A stretch of DNA of 64,000 nucleotides from Aquimarina sp. ERC-38 (GTDB lineage: Bacteria; Bacteroidota; Bacteroidia; Flavobacteriales; Flavobacteriaceae). A model generated the notes under the pieces. The model saw only the letters and a program-made list of their open reading frames with translations. It did not search any database and was not told where the DNA came from. Positions 8,883 through 17,415 of the stretch are shown piece after piece. Within the stretch, counting starts at the first letter, position 1; every line of letters starts with the position of its first letter. Made by a program: the position numbers and the translations under genes. The stretch spans positions 291,501-355,500 of the forward strand of contig NZ_CP098511.1 of NCBI RefSeq assembly GCF_026222555.1, written 5' to 3'.

Positions 8883-9240
8883 GGTTGGTTTTTAAAACAA
8901 GCGACAAAACTACAGTACTCTCAAATCTTAAACGAATCTATTCTACTAATTAAATGTTAGAAAAGTAGTTAGTATTACAGTTTATTACAAACTGTAATCG
9001 GTATTTCTACTATTACTGCAAAAAAAATTCAATTTTTTAAATTTACTAATTTAATATTAACTCCTATAATTCAATACTTTAAAAGTTTACAAATACTTAC
9101 AAACGAATACAAACGAACGTAAACGTTTCCCAACCGACTAGCTCTTGTAATGCATTATAGGTTTGCAGTGTTCAAAATTAATACTGTTCCATTTAATTAT
9201 AAAGAACAGCAATAAGTAACAAATTTTAAAACTATACATT
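8883..9240. other. intergenic region between modA and ssb
   Basis: About 360 bases of AT-rich non-coding DNA between divergent genes. It holds the inverted repeat at 8974-8998, a TAGTTTTG (-7-like, minus strand, 8905-8912) without a convincing -33 partner, and a run of related short words (ACAAACGAA / TACAAACGAAC / GTAAACG) at about 9098-9126. No ORF is supported here. Confidence 0.5.
8974..8998. promoter_or_regulatory. perfect 10-bp inverted repeat, candidate operator upstream of modA
   Basis: Arms ATTACAGTTT (8974-8983) and AAACTGTAAT (8989-8998) separated by five bases. The symmetry and arm length suit a dimeric regulator; it lies 92-116 bases upstream of modA and about 240 bases upstream of ssb. 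No T-run follows, so a terminator is less likely. Confidence 0.4.
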
Positions 9241-9576
9241 ATGAATGCACTGAAAAACTAAGTACAATTAATCGGACACCTGGGACAAGATCCTGAAATT
9301 TTACAACTAGAATCCGGAAAGAAACTTGCTAAATTCTCCTTAGCCACGAATGATTACTATTATAATAAAAGCGGTGATAAAGTGGAAGATACTCAATGGC
9401 ATAATATTGTAGCCTGGGGTAAAACTGCAGATATCATTGAAAAATATGTAAACAAAGGACAGGAAGTTGCCGTAGATGGTAAACTTACTTCTAGAAGCTA
9501 TGAAGATAAAGACGGTATTAAACGTTATATCACCGAAATCGTATGTAAAGAATTTCTAATGTTAGGGAGTAGGTAA
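9241..9576 (+). pseudogene. ssb: single-stranded DNA-binding protein gene with an in-frame TAA at codon 7
   Basis: Reading from the ATG at 9241, the frame gives MNALKN, then TAA at 9259-9261, then a continuous SSB sequence (VQLIGHLGQDPEI ... ESGKKLAKFSLATNDYYY ... VEDTQWHNIVAWGKTADIIEKYVNKGQEVAVDGKLTSRSY ... RYITEIVCKEFLML) to a stop at 9574-9576. The whole is 111 codons, the length of the short OB-fold SSB common in Flavobacteriaceae. In close relatives codon 7 is usually lysine, so AAA/AAG to TAA is the simplest change. The rest is intact, so the lesion is recent or is an error or recoded. A GTG at 9382 would give only 64 residues, lacking half the OB-fold. Confidence 0.75.
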
Positions 9577-9612
9577 ATCTGACTAAACTTTTAAAATAAC
9601 TACTAGAATAAT

Positions 9613-9662
9613 CCGGTTTCTCTATATAACTACTACATAGGGAAGCCGGTTTTGATATTTTT
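9613..9662 (+). terminator. terminator after ssb
   Basis: Arms CCGGTTTC (9613-9620) and GAAGCCGG (9642-9649, one G-T pair) with a 21-base loop, followed by TTTTGATATTTTT. Confidence 0.55.
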
Positions 9663-9772
9663 ACATAATCTACTTTACCACTACATTCAGAAAGTTTATT
9701 TATTATCTTGATCTATATCAACTTAATGATTTCTTGTCAAATTTGAGGTATCTGCAATGAAGTATAATTTAA

Positions 9773-10342
9773 TTATAAGATACCTTTTAATAAGACGGCA
9801 ATCATGTTATTCTTTAAAATTTCAGGATTGATATCTTTTTGATTCGGGTACCACAGATAGAGGGTACGTAAAGTAGATAAGGTAGAAAAAACCATAATTT
9901 CAATATCGTAAGGTTGAATAGTCCCTTCCTGTACTCCATCTACAATAATAGACCGGAAATTTTCTTCGTAGGCTACCCGCATGTTTTTAAAATACTCCAG
10001 GTTTTTTTCTTCCAGGTGCATCCAGTCGTTATTTAAAGAAGCTAATCCGTCTGCATTAGTGAGGGTAATTTCTATATGTAGGCGAATGATTTTTTCAATT
10101 TTTTCTATCGGACTTAAATCAGAGTTCACAATAGTATTCATTCCTTCCGTAAAAGTTTCGGCTAACCTTATGATGATTAGAGATAAAATCTCCTGTTTTG
10201 AGGTAATATGATTGTATAAACTTGCCGCTTTGATCCCCATGGCAGTAGCAAGATCCCGCATTGTAACTGCACTAAACCCTTTTTCTTTAAATAAAATAGC
10301 AGCTGCTTCAATTATTTCTAGTTTTCTTCCTTCTATTACCAT
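9773..10342 (-). CDS. TetR/AcrR family transcriptional regulator
   Basis: A 189-residue regulator. The N-terminal DNA-binding domain (about 5-52) has the TetR pattern ILEAAAILFKEKGFSAVTMRDLATAMGIKAASLYNHITSKQEIL with its helix-turn-helix at about 27-46; the remainder is a helical ligand-binding/dimerisation domain. The effector is unknown. It is divergent from the META-domain gene (118 bases apart), and TetR proteins often control the divergent neighbour, but no clear palindromic operator is seen in the gap. Confidence 0.88.
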   Translation of the reverse strand: MVIEGRKLEIIEAAAILFKEKGFSAVTMRDLATAMGIKAASLYNHITSKQEILSLIIIRLAETFTEGMNTIVNSDLSPIEKIEKIIRLHIEITLTNADGLASLNNDWMHLEEKNLEYFKNMRVAYEENFRSIIVDGVQEGTIQPYDIEIMVFSTLSTLRTLYLWYPNQKDINPEILKNNMIAVLLKGIL

Positions 10343-10459
10343 ACAGCTTTGTGTGTTTGATTACGTATCCCTTTAGTATATAATTAACACCGTAAAAATA
10401 TAATAAATTTGGTTGCCATAGGTTTCAAATAGGAAAACTATTGAATAAATGCAAGAAAT

Positions 10460-10915
10460 ATGAAAAATTTAGTTATCGGAATTTTAAGTCTTTTTCTGGC
10501 AAAAGATTGTAATTCTTCTAATAGCCAGGTGAGGGAAGTTGCGGAGACTACTATTGAAAAACAAGCTACAACTCCTGAGAAACCTACCCAAATAACAGGT
10601 GTTGTATATAAAGTAATGCAATTACAAACAAAAAGTTTAACTACGAATCAACCTACAGTGCGAATGCTCCCTTCTGAAAATTCAGTTTCCGGAAATTCAG
10701 GTTGTAATTCGTATACGGTTTCTTATACTAAAGAAGGTGATCAGTACAATTTCGGATATCCTATGGCTACTAAGATATTTTGTGAAGGAAGTTCTGAAAG
10801 CGAGTTTTTTACCACACTTAGAGAAATTAAAACGATTACTCAAACTAAAAACAAAATGATAGCACAAAGTAAAGAAGGAAAAATCTTATTTGAAGCAGTT
10901 GCTATTAAAAACTAA
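10460..10915 (+). CDS. META domain (HslJ-like) protein
   Basis: A 151-residue exported protein. After a hydrophobic N-terminus it has a META domain (about 60-145): SVSGNSGCNSYTVSYT, YPMATKIFCEGSSESEFFTTLREIKTIT and a final strand ending with KILFEAVA. Members of this family occur as outer-membrane stress proteins (HslJ) in other bacteria; the role here is unknown. The lipobox is degenerate: the segment before the first Cys reads LFLAKDC, with Lys and Asp where small or hydrophobic residues are expected. It may be regulated by the divergent TetR protein; a -7-like TAAATTTG lies at 10404-10411. Confidence 0.75.
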   Translation: MKNLVIGILSLFLAKDCNSSNSQVREVAETTIEKQATTPEKPTQITGVVYKVMQLQTKSLTTNQPTVRMLPSENSVSGNSGCNSYTVSYTKEGDQYNFGYPMATKIFCEGSSESEFFTTLREIKTITQTKNKMIAQSKEGKILFEAVAIKN

Positions 10916-10935
10916 CTTTTAAAATACTATTAAAA

Positions 10936-12594
10936 TTACTTCACTACAATTTTCTTATGCAATACTAATTGATTAGAAGAATCTATCAATTTGAGAAAAT
11001 ACATTCCGGGCGTAAACCCAGCCGTAGGAATTCCTGAAGTGATTCCTATCAATCTTTTACTAGCTACTAATTGACCAGTTACGTTATAGAGTTGATAGGT
11101 AAGATTTTTTATGGTGTTATTTTCTATAAACAATACTTCTTTTACCGGGTTAGGATAGATTACAATTTTTTGATCGGTTGGCTCTAAGTCGTCAACCGTT
11201 AAACTTGATATCTGGATTAATTCGTCTAATACTTCAACCCCGGTGTTGATAGGGTCTAACCAGTCTGATAGACGCGAAGCTTCAGTTGTACCAAAATCCC
11301 AAGATACATCAAACCTTCCGAATACATCCGGTTCATTATTATCACTTAATCCGTCGCAAAAAGCCCCACCTCCAAATAGTTGTCCTATAATACGACCGTT
11401 CTGATCAAATAACGCCGAACCGGAAGAACCTTTTTCAGTAACTCCGATATCCCAATCATCAGTCCTCCAAACTTCTGAACTCTGTCTGTCAATACTTGCT
11501 CTGCTTTTGACGGGTGATTCATTATCCCGACTTATTTTCATAATATCTCCGCGCGGATGATGGATGCTTACGGTATAATCCGGCACATCTCCGGATCGGT
11601 CCCATCCCGCCCAAGTCAGGTTCCATCGATCATCTAACCCACCGGTAATTCGTATTAAACGCATATCAGACTCTTCGCTTAAAGCTAAACGTTCTGACCC
11701 GCTCGTAGTCTGATAAAAATTATCAGGTCCGTTATCAATATTTTCCTGATCCGTTGCACATACCGTGTTCTCACTAATCCAGTTAAAGCGAAACGACCAG
11801 TTTGCCTCTCCTCCCCCACAATGAAAAGCGGTTAACAAATAGGGGGCTTTATCATTTTCGGTATTGTTAATTAATGTACCTGTGCAAAAACTACCAATAG
11901 GTGAGATAATTAACGCAACTGATTGTTTTAAAACATCCCTCCTTGCTTCAAAATCATTTCCGATTTCACAATTGACATCTTGGTTGCAATTTCCGGAAGC
12001 ATTCAGGTTTTTTTGCTGTAAGTTCGTATCGGTTACACTTCGATACCCATGAACTACGCTCCCTAAATGAAGCAGACCTTCACTTTTTGCAGTGGCAGGC
12101 ACAAAATATTCCAAAGTAATCATATCTCCTTCTGCAAGCCAGGTACCTAGACTATTGTTTTTATTGTTCATTTTATTTGTGTAGGCGCCCAACACAAAAC
12201 TTTTGTCCAGATTGTAAAGATGTAAGGTGGCACCTTCAGGCAAACGATATTGGTCGAATACAAAGTTTAAAGTTTTTGCACCTTTTGAAAATATACGAAG
12301 TCTCCAGATTTTATCCCCATTTGCTAATTTGGTTAAATTCCCCTTACTTTTTAAATCAATTGCTACCTTATGTTCATACCCAAACCTAAAAACTTTATTT
12401 GCCTTTTGATCGTTTACTTGATCTTCAGCTTTAAGTTTTTCCAAATCAAAAGATGGCATTTCTATAATCGGAATTGAAACATTTGATTTCAATTGAGAAG
12501 TAAAACTTTGAGGAGGAATATTGGTTATTTGTGCTTCTATACTTTCCGGTAATAAAAACAGTAAACAGCCGGTAATAAAATATAGAATTTTCAT
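10936..12594 (-). CDS. secreted lysyl-endopeptidase-like serine protease with T9SS sorting domain
   Basis: Chymotrypsin-fold protease of the lysyl endopeptidase/API type. I start it at the ATG at 12594 (MKILYFITG), which gives a clean signal peptide ending at SIEAQ; an upstream ATG at 12615 adds seven residues. Counting from the longer form: a pro-region to about 205, catalytic His265 in LLTAFHCGGGEANW, Asp317 in ESDMRLIRI, Ser398 in GSSGSALFD, several cysteines (210, 216, 244, 266, 286) fitting the API disulfides, and a C-terminal T9SS type A sorting domain (IYPNPVKEVLFIEN to the end). It would be exported through SecYEG and the T9SS and cleave external protein. It lies tandem with a close paralogue. 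Confidence 0.9.
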   Translation of the reverse strand: MKILYFITGCLLFLLPESIEAQITNIPPQSFTSQLKSNVSIPIIEMPSFDLEKLKAEDQVNDQKANKVFRFGYEHKVAIDLKSKGNLTKLANGDKIWRLRIFSKGAKTLNFVFDQYRLPEGATLHLYNLDKSFVLGAYTNKMNNKNNSLGTWLAEGDMITLEYFVPATAKSEGLLHLGSVVHGYRSVTDTNLQQKNLNASGNCNQDVNCEIGNDFEARRDVLKQSVALIISPIGSFCTGTLINNTENDKAPYLLTAFHCGGGEANWSFRFNWISENTVCATDQENIDNGPDNFYQTTSGSERLALSEESDMRLIRITGGLDDRWNLTWAGWDRSGDVPDYTVSIHHPRGDIMKISRDNESPVKSRASIDRQSSEVWRTDDWDIGVTEKGSSGSALFDQNGRIIGQLFGGGAFCDGLSDNNEPDVFGRFDVSWDFGTTEASRLSDWLDPINTGVEVLDELIQISSLTVDDLEPTDQKIVIYPNPVKEVLFIENNTIKNLTYQLYNVTGQLVASKRLIGITSGIPTAGFTPGMYFLKLIDSSNQLVLHKKIVVK

Positions 12595-12651
12595 GGGTTT
12601 TAAGTTACTTAGCAAGTTGCATCTTTGAAGATATTCAATTTTTTACTGGTA

Positions 12652-14304
12652 TCAAAATTTTATTATTTTGGTAATAAAGAAATCCTCTTCGTTTAGTACA
12701 TTAAAAACCCGGATAAAATACATTCCGGCACTAGATGCTAAGAATGATGTTCTTTCACCACTGCTAATCCTATCACTTTCAAATAAAAGCTTACCGGAGA
12801 TGTCATAAATTTCAAATTTAATATTCTTATCGGAAGAATTCTCAATAAAAAAAGACTCCCTGGTTATTGTTGATAATACGGAAACTTCATTTATAAGGCT
12901 TGGAGAGGTAGTTATGTCATTTAGTTCTTCTGACAAGGAATTTAGGGTCAATTGATTAGTATTAATAGGATCCAGCCAGTCTGATAACCTGGTTTCCGGA
13001 CTTTCTCCAAAACCCCAGGCTACATTTAACCTTCCGTAAAAGTCAGGTTCACCGTTATCAGTCAGACCATTGCAAAAAGAAGCACCTCCAAAAAGCTGAC
13101 CAATTAATTGGCCTCTCTCATTGAATAAGCCCGCTCCGGAAGAAGCCATTTCTGTACTCCCTAAATCCCAATCTCTTACCACCCAGGTTTGCGAAGTCTG
13201 ATTATCAATGGTTATAGCTTGAGTAGTCGGGCTTTGATTGTCCCGGGATACCTTCATAATATCTCCTGACGGATGATGGATACTTACTGTAAAATCAGGG
13301 GGTTCTTCAGATCGATCCCAACCTACCCATTCAAGGTCCCAATCTTCATCCAGACCTCCGGTAATTTCAACTAACCTGAAATCTGATTCCGGGCTTTTAG
13401 CAAGATTTACTGAACCACTGGTAGTCTGGTAGAAATTATCCGGACCGTTGCTTACACTGTCACCTTGTTCTGCACATACATCTTCCGTACTAATCCAGTT
13501 AAAACGAAATGACCAGGCTGCTTCGCCATCTCCGCAGTGAAAAGCTGTTAAAAGATATGGAGCTTCATTCAGTTCTGTATTATTGATCAAAGAACCGGAA
13601 CACCACCCAATACTATTTACTAAAATTAAGGCTACTGCTTTTTTTAATCTATTCTTTACAGGATCAAAATCAGAACCTACATCACAATTTACATCGAGAT
13701 GACAATTACCAGAGCTGCCTAGTCTTTTTGTACTTACCTCAAAATCCGTAACTGTTCTATAACCATGCACTACCTCACCTATGGATAATTCTCCAGTAGT
13801 GGTGGCACTGGCAGGGACTGTATATTGAATAATTAAAGTATCTCCATCACAAGTCCAGGTTCCTAACGAGTTATTCACATTATTCATCTTATCCGTGTAA
13901 GCACCTAGTATAAAGGTTCTGTCCGGACTATATACATGTACCATTGCCCCGGGAGGTAAGATATAACGATCAAAAACAAAGTTTAAGGTTTTTGCACCTG
14001 CAGATTGTATCTGTATTCTCCAGATTCTATCACCATTAGGTAAGGTAGTCCATACTCCTGAATTCTTAATATTTAAATTAGTTTTATGAGCATAACCAAA
14101 CCGATAGACTTTCTGAAGGTTGTTATCATTGATAGCGTCTTCTTTTCTTAATTTATCTAAATCAAACGCAGGCATCACTACCGTTGGTAAGGTACTACTC
14201 TTTAATTGGGTAATATGTGGAGGTGGTGTATTGGTAATTTGGCCGGAAACCGTCTGTAAGTAAAAAAGAAAGGACAGTATCCAAAAGAGTTTGATTAACT
14301 TCAT
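12652..14304 (-). CDS. secreted lysyl-endopeptidase-like serine protease paralogue with T9SS sorting domain
   Basis: A 550-residue paralogue of the downstream protease, same architecture: signal peptide (ends QTVSGQ), pro-region, protease domain with His256 (LLTAFHCGDGEAAW), Asp308 (ESDFRLVEI) and Ser389, then a T9SS sorting domain (about 480-550, ending in YFIRV ... TKIIKF). The catalytic serine motif is ASSGA rather than GSSGS: the residue at the Gly193-equivalent position, whose backbone NH forms the oxyanion hole, is Ala387, and the residue after the Ser-Gly is Ala391. The triad is complete, so activity may be altered rather than lost. About 58 bases separate the two genes; a gene duplication is the likely origin. 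Confidence 0.88.
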   Translation of the reverse strand: MKLIKLFWILSFLFYLQTVSGQITNTPPPHITQLKSSTLPTVVMPAFDLDKLRKEDAINDNNLQKVYRFGYAHKTNLNIKNSGVWTTLPNGDRIWRIQIQSAGAKTLNFVFDRYILPPGAMVHVYSPDRTFILGAYTDKMNNVNNSLGTWTCDGDTLIIQYTVPASATTTGELSIGEVVHGYRTVTDFEVSTKRLGSSGNCHLDVNCDVGSDFDPVKNRLKKAVALILVNSIGWCSGSLINNTELNEAPYLLTAFHCGDGEAAWSFRFNWISTEDVCAEQGDSVSNGPDNFYQTTSGSVNLAKSPESDFRLVEITGGLDEDWDLEWVGWDRSEEPPDFTVSIHHPSGDIMKVSRDNQSPTTQAITIDNQTSQTWVVRDWDLGSTEMASSGAGLFNERGQLIGQLFGGASFCNGLTDNGEPDFYGRLNVAWGFGESPETRLSDWLDPINTNQLTLNSLSEELNDITTSPSLINEVSVLSTITRESFFIENSSDKNIKFEIYDISGKLLFESDRISSGERTSFLASSAGMYFIRVFNVLNEEDFFITKIIKF

Positions 14305-14462
14305 TTATGGTATGCAATTTACAATTGAATTATTAGGAAACTTTATATTTAAACAACTCAAGGCTCGAAAGTCCTAAAAATATATAATATTTGCTATCAA
14401 ATTCGGAGATTTGTTGTAATTTCTATATTTTAAAGTCTCTTTTTTACAATTTTTTAAGATTT

Positions 14463-16241
14463 ATGCAAACGTCTGATGTTATTTCGAATCCGTTGTTAGA
14501 AAAACTGCCTCCTCACTTAAAACAGTTTATCAAACCACAAAATTATGAGGCTTATACTCCTATAGACCAAGCAGTATGGAGGTATGTGATGCGAAAAAAT
14601 GTGGCTTCGCTACCTGCTATTGCTCATAGCTCATATCTGGAAGGTTTACAAAAGACAGGAATTTCGCTGGAAGAAATTCCCAGTATGTATGGGATGAACC
14701 GTATCTTAAAAGATATAGGATGGGCAGCTGTTGCCGTAGACGGGTTTATTCCTCCTAACGCTTTTATGGAATTTCAGGCATATAATATTTTAGTGATTGC
14801 TTCGGATATCAGGAAATTGGAAAACATTGAATATACTCCTGCTCCGGATATCATCCATGAGGCTGCGGGACATGCTCCTATTATTGCGAATCCTGATTAT
14901 GCACAGTATTTAAAAAGATTTGGAAAAATAGGTTGTAAAGCAATTTCTTCAAAAAGAGATTATGAAATGTACGAAGCTGTACGCAAACTTTCTATTTTAA
15001 AGGAAGCTAAAGATATTCCTAAAAAAATTATCGCTGCTGCCGAAAGGGAAGTGGAAGAATTACAAAATAAAAAGGAACCTCCTTCTGAAATGGCTAAAAT
15101 CCGGAACCTTCACTGGTGGACGGTGGAATACGGACTTATTGGTACTATTGAAAACCCAAAGATATATGGTGCCGGTCTTCTTTCTTCTATCGGTGAAAGT
15201 AAGTTGTGTATGACTAATAAGGTAGTAAAACATACTTATTCTGCGAAAGCAGCTTTGCAGGATTTTGATATTACCCAACCGCAACCCCAGCTTTTTGTGA
15301 CTCCGGATTTTGCTTATTTATGCCAGGAGTTAGAGGAGTTTGCAGATACAATGGCCTTACGTAAAGGCGGACACCGGGGGTTAGCTAAATTAATTGCTTC
15401 GGAAAACCTGGGAACTATTGAACTCAATACCGGATTACAAATCTCCGGGGTATTTTCAAAAATGCTTACGGATGAGGACGACCAGGTGATCTATTTTGAG
15501 ACTAAAGGGGAAACAGCATTGTCATATCGCGAAAAAGAATTAATTGGTCATGGTACGGCTACGTATAAAAATGGTTTTATTTCGCCTATTGGCAAGTTAA
15601 AAGGAAGCAACTTGTTAATTGAAGATATGTCCCCCCGGGATTTAAAGGCATATAACTTTTATGAAGGTAAATTTCTAGAATTTGAATATGAAAGTGGGAT
15701 CACCCTGGCTGGAACTATTGTAACCGGCACCCGAAATGTGATGGGATCTCTGATTATCATTCATTTTGAAGAGTGTGAAGTGTTTTATCACGGCGAACTG
15801 TTATTTAAAAGTAATTCTGGTAATTTTAGCCTGGCTATTGGTAGTGAGATTATATCTGCGTATTCAGGTCCAGCAGACGACTATTCATTTAACCGGATTA
15901 CTCATGTATCTTCTACCCAAACGATCAAACCTCATTATTCTGAAAAAGAGAAGGAATTGCATCAATTGTATCAATCCGTCAGAAATATCAGAGAAGGAAA
16001 AAATGCGATGTTTTCGCTAGAAGCCACATTTAATTTGTTACAAAAGTTTCATCCTATGGATTGGTTACTAAATGTTGAAATTTACGAGTTGGTACATCTA
16101 TCCAATCCCTCTTTAGAAAAACAAGTATTAACTCATTTAAATGACTTAAAGACTAAAGAACCGAAAATTGCTACGCTTATCGATAGTGGTCTTACTATAA
16201 GTAGAAATCAAACAACTTCGCCTGCCAGCAATATGCATTAA
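14463..16241 (+). CDS. aromatic amino acid hydroxylase with extended C-terminus
   Basis: A 592-residue protein from the ATG at 14463 (MQTSDVISN); the ATG at 14391 would add 24 residues of poor quality. The pterin-dependent hydroxylase core is recognised by PDIIHEAAGHAP with iron ligands His132 and His137, HWWTVEYGL with Glu222 as third ligand, and IYGAGLLSSIGES. It should hydroxylate phenylalanine or tyrosine/tryptophan using tetrahydropterin and O2. Two oddities: the second and third ligands are 85 residues apart (about 40 in classical enzymes) because of a Lys/Glu-rich helical insert (about 155-210), and about 300 residues follow the catalytic core without a recognisable domain. Single-gene unit. 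Confidence 0.88.
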   Translation: MQTSDVISNPLLEKLPPHLKQFIKPQNYEAYTPIDQAVWRYVMRKNVASLPAIAHSSYLEGLQKTGISLEEIPSMYGMNRILKDIGWAAVAVDGFIPPNAFMEFQAYNILVIASDIRKLENIEYTPAPDIIHEAAGHAPIIANPDYAQYLKRFGKIGCKAISSKRDYEMYEAVRKLSILKEAKDIPKKIIAAAEREVEELQNKKEPPSEMAKIRNLHWWTVEYGLIGTIENPKIYGAGLLSSIGESKLCMTNKVVKHTYSAKAALQDFDITQPQPQLFVTPDFAYLCQELEEFADTMALRKGGHRGLAKLIASENLGTIELNTGLQISGVFSKMLTDEDDQVIYFETKGETALSYREKELIGHGTATYKNGFISPIGKLKGSNLLIEDMSPRDLKAYNFYEGKFLEFEYESGITLAGTIVTGTRNVMGSLIIIHFEECEVFYHGELLFKSNSGNFSLAIGSEIISAYSGPADDYSFNRITHVSSTQTIKPHYSEKEKELHQLYQSVRNIREGKNAMFSLEATFNLLQKFHPMDWLLNVEIYELVHLSNPSLEKQVLTHLNDLKTKEPKIATLIDSGLTISRNQTTSPASNMH

Positions 16242-16332
16242 TTTTTTCGGTGTAAATGCATTAGGTTTTGATTGCATACAGGAAATAAATGTAGTAGTGA
16301 ATGTTTAATTATGCTTATATAAAAAAAGAGAA

Positions 16333-16863
16333 ATGCCTTCAGTTGAAAAACTTTTTGAAATTAAAGACACATCCGTACTGTTACTATTTTTAAGTGCTCT
16401 TGGCATTTATGTAAGTGTGATTCTATATACCCGTATTTTCGGTAAGCGTAGTTTTTCTAAAATGTCCAGTTCTGATTTTGCAATGACGATTGCTATTGGT
16501 TCTATTATTGCGTCTACTATTTTATCTTCGTTTGTTAGTCTGATAGAAGGTGCCATTGCCCTCTTTTTTGTATATTTTATTCAAACCGCTGCTGCGTTTT
16601 TAAGACGTATTTCCTGGTTTCAACAGATAGTTGACAACTCACCATTATTTTTAATGAAAGGGGAAGAAATTTTATATGAAAATTTGAAGAAGTCCCACGT
16701 AACCATTTCGGATATTAAGTCAAAGCTAAGAGAAGCTAATGTCACCCAACTATCCCAGGTAAAAGCCGTTATTTTTGAAACTACCGGTGATATCTCGGTG
16801 TTACATAAAGACGATCATAAAGAAATAGATCCCTGGATTATTGATGAGGTCATGGATCATTAA
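16333..16863 (+). CDS. DUF421 / YetF-like membrane protein
   Basis: A 176-residue protein with three membrane segments (about 15-35, 47-65, 70-90) carrying the DUF421 motif TRIFGKRSFSKMSSSDFAMTIAIGSIIAS, followed by a small cytoplasmic alpha/beta domain (about 95-170; LFLMKGEEILYENLKKSHVTISDIKSKLREANVTQLSQVKAVIFETTGDISVL). The family includes Bacillus YetF; the biochemical role is unknown. The gene stands alone, 91 bases downstream of the hydroxylase gene, with which it might share a message. Confidence 0.88.
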   Translation: MPSVEKLFEIKDTSVLLLFLSALGIYVSVILYTRIFGKRSFSKMSSSDFAMTIAIGSIIASTILSSFVSLIEGAIALFFVYFIQTAAAFLRRISWFQQIVDNSPLFLMKGEEILYENLKKSHVTISDIKSKLREANVTQLSQVKAVIFETTGDISVLHKDDHKEIDPWIIDEVMDH

Positions 16864-17126
16864 TTTTTATACTCTCTACTTCTACAGGTTACCTCATTTA
16901 AGCATTTTATTACCATTATTTTTCCATTCCAAAATTTAGAAAATATACTATTCTTTAAACCAACTATTTACTGGATTCAGGTATAAATTAACAAATGAAA
17001 ATAAATTGTTAAAAAATTGATTAGCAATTATTTAAGATCATAAAACCTTGTAATCTTTACTTAAAATATTGAAACATAACGGGGGCTTTTATAAATAACT
17101 TTGAAGTAAAGAAAAAATTAAAAGTT

Positions 17127-17252
17127 ATGAATACAAAAACCATTTTTCAACCCACTATGTTTGAAGACGATTTAGAAGAGCAAAATTTAATAAGTCAGGT
17201 AAACGAACTTGAAGATTTTGTCAACTTAAAAGAAGACGATCTTTTTTATTAA
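17127..17252 (+). CDS. small acidic ORF upstream of the DUF3891 gene
   Basis: Forty-one codons from ATG to TAA (MNTKTIFQPTMFEDDLEEQN ... NLKEDDLFY). Strongly acidic, no hydrophobic segment. It is not a shadow of another gene and is followed 19 bases later by a second small ORF and then the DUF3891 gene, all on the same strand, which suggests an operon. No family recognised. Coding potential rests on position and codon pattern only. Confidence 0.5.
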   Translation: MNTKTIFQPTMFEDDLEEQNLISQVNELEDFVNLKEDDLFY

Positions 17253-17271
17253 TCTATCTAAATTTAAACAT

Positions 17272-17403
17272 ATGCTTACAAATTCTAATTGCAAAAAGCC
17301 TAAAATTCCGGAATATCTAAGAGATTTGAATAAAGTAATTTGTCCGCAAAAGTATTATCAGATACAAAGGAAACCGGAAAAATTAAATGTTTTTTATGCG
17401 TAG
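17272..17403 (+). CDS. small basic ORF upstream of the DUF3891 gene
   Basis: Forty-three codons from ATG to TAG (MLTNSNCKKPKIPEYLRDLN ... YYQIQRKPEKLNVFYA), net positive with two cysteines. It lies 12 bases before the DUF3891 start and 19 bases after the acidic small ORF. The pairing of a strongly acidic and a basic small protein in front of a larger gene is suggestive, but nothing proves expression. No family recognised. Confidence 0.45.
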   Translation: MLTNSNCKKPKIPEYLRDLNKVICPQKYYQIQRKPEKLNVFYA

Positions 17404-17415
17404 TCTTTCCGGTAT

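Noticed and set aside
9382..9576. GTG start giving a 64-residue SSB as the real gene
   Set aside because: It would lack the first half of the OB-fold, while the upstream half is present in the same frame; an interrupted full-length gene is the better explanation.
12652..14304. Second protease as catalytically dead
   Set aside because: His256, Asp308 and Ser389 are all present; only the oxyanion glycine is changed, so I report it as altered rather than dead.
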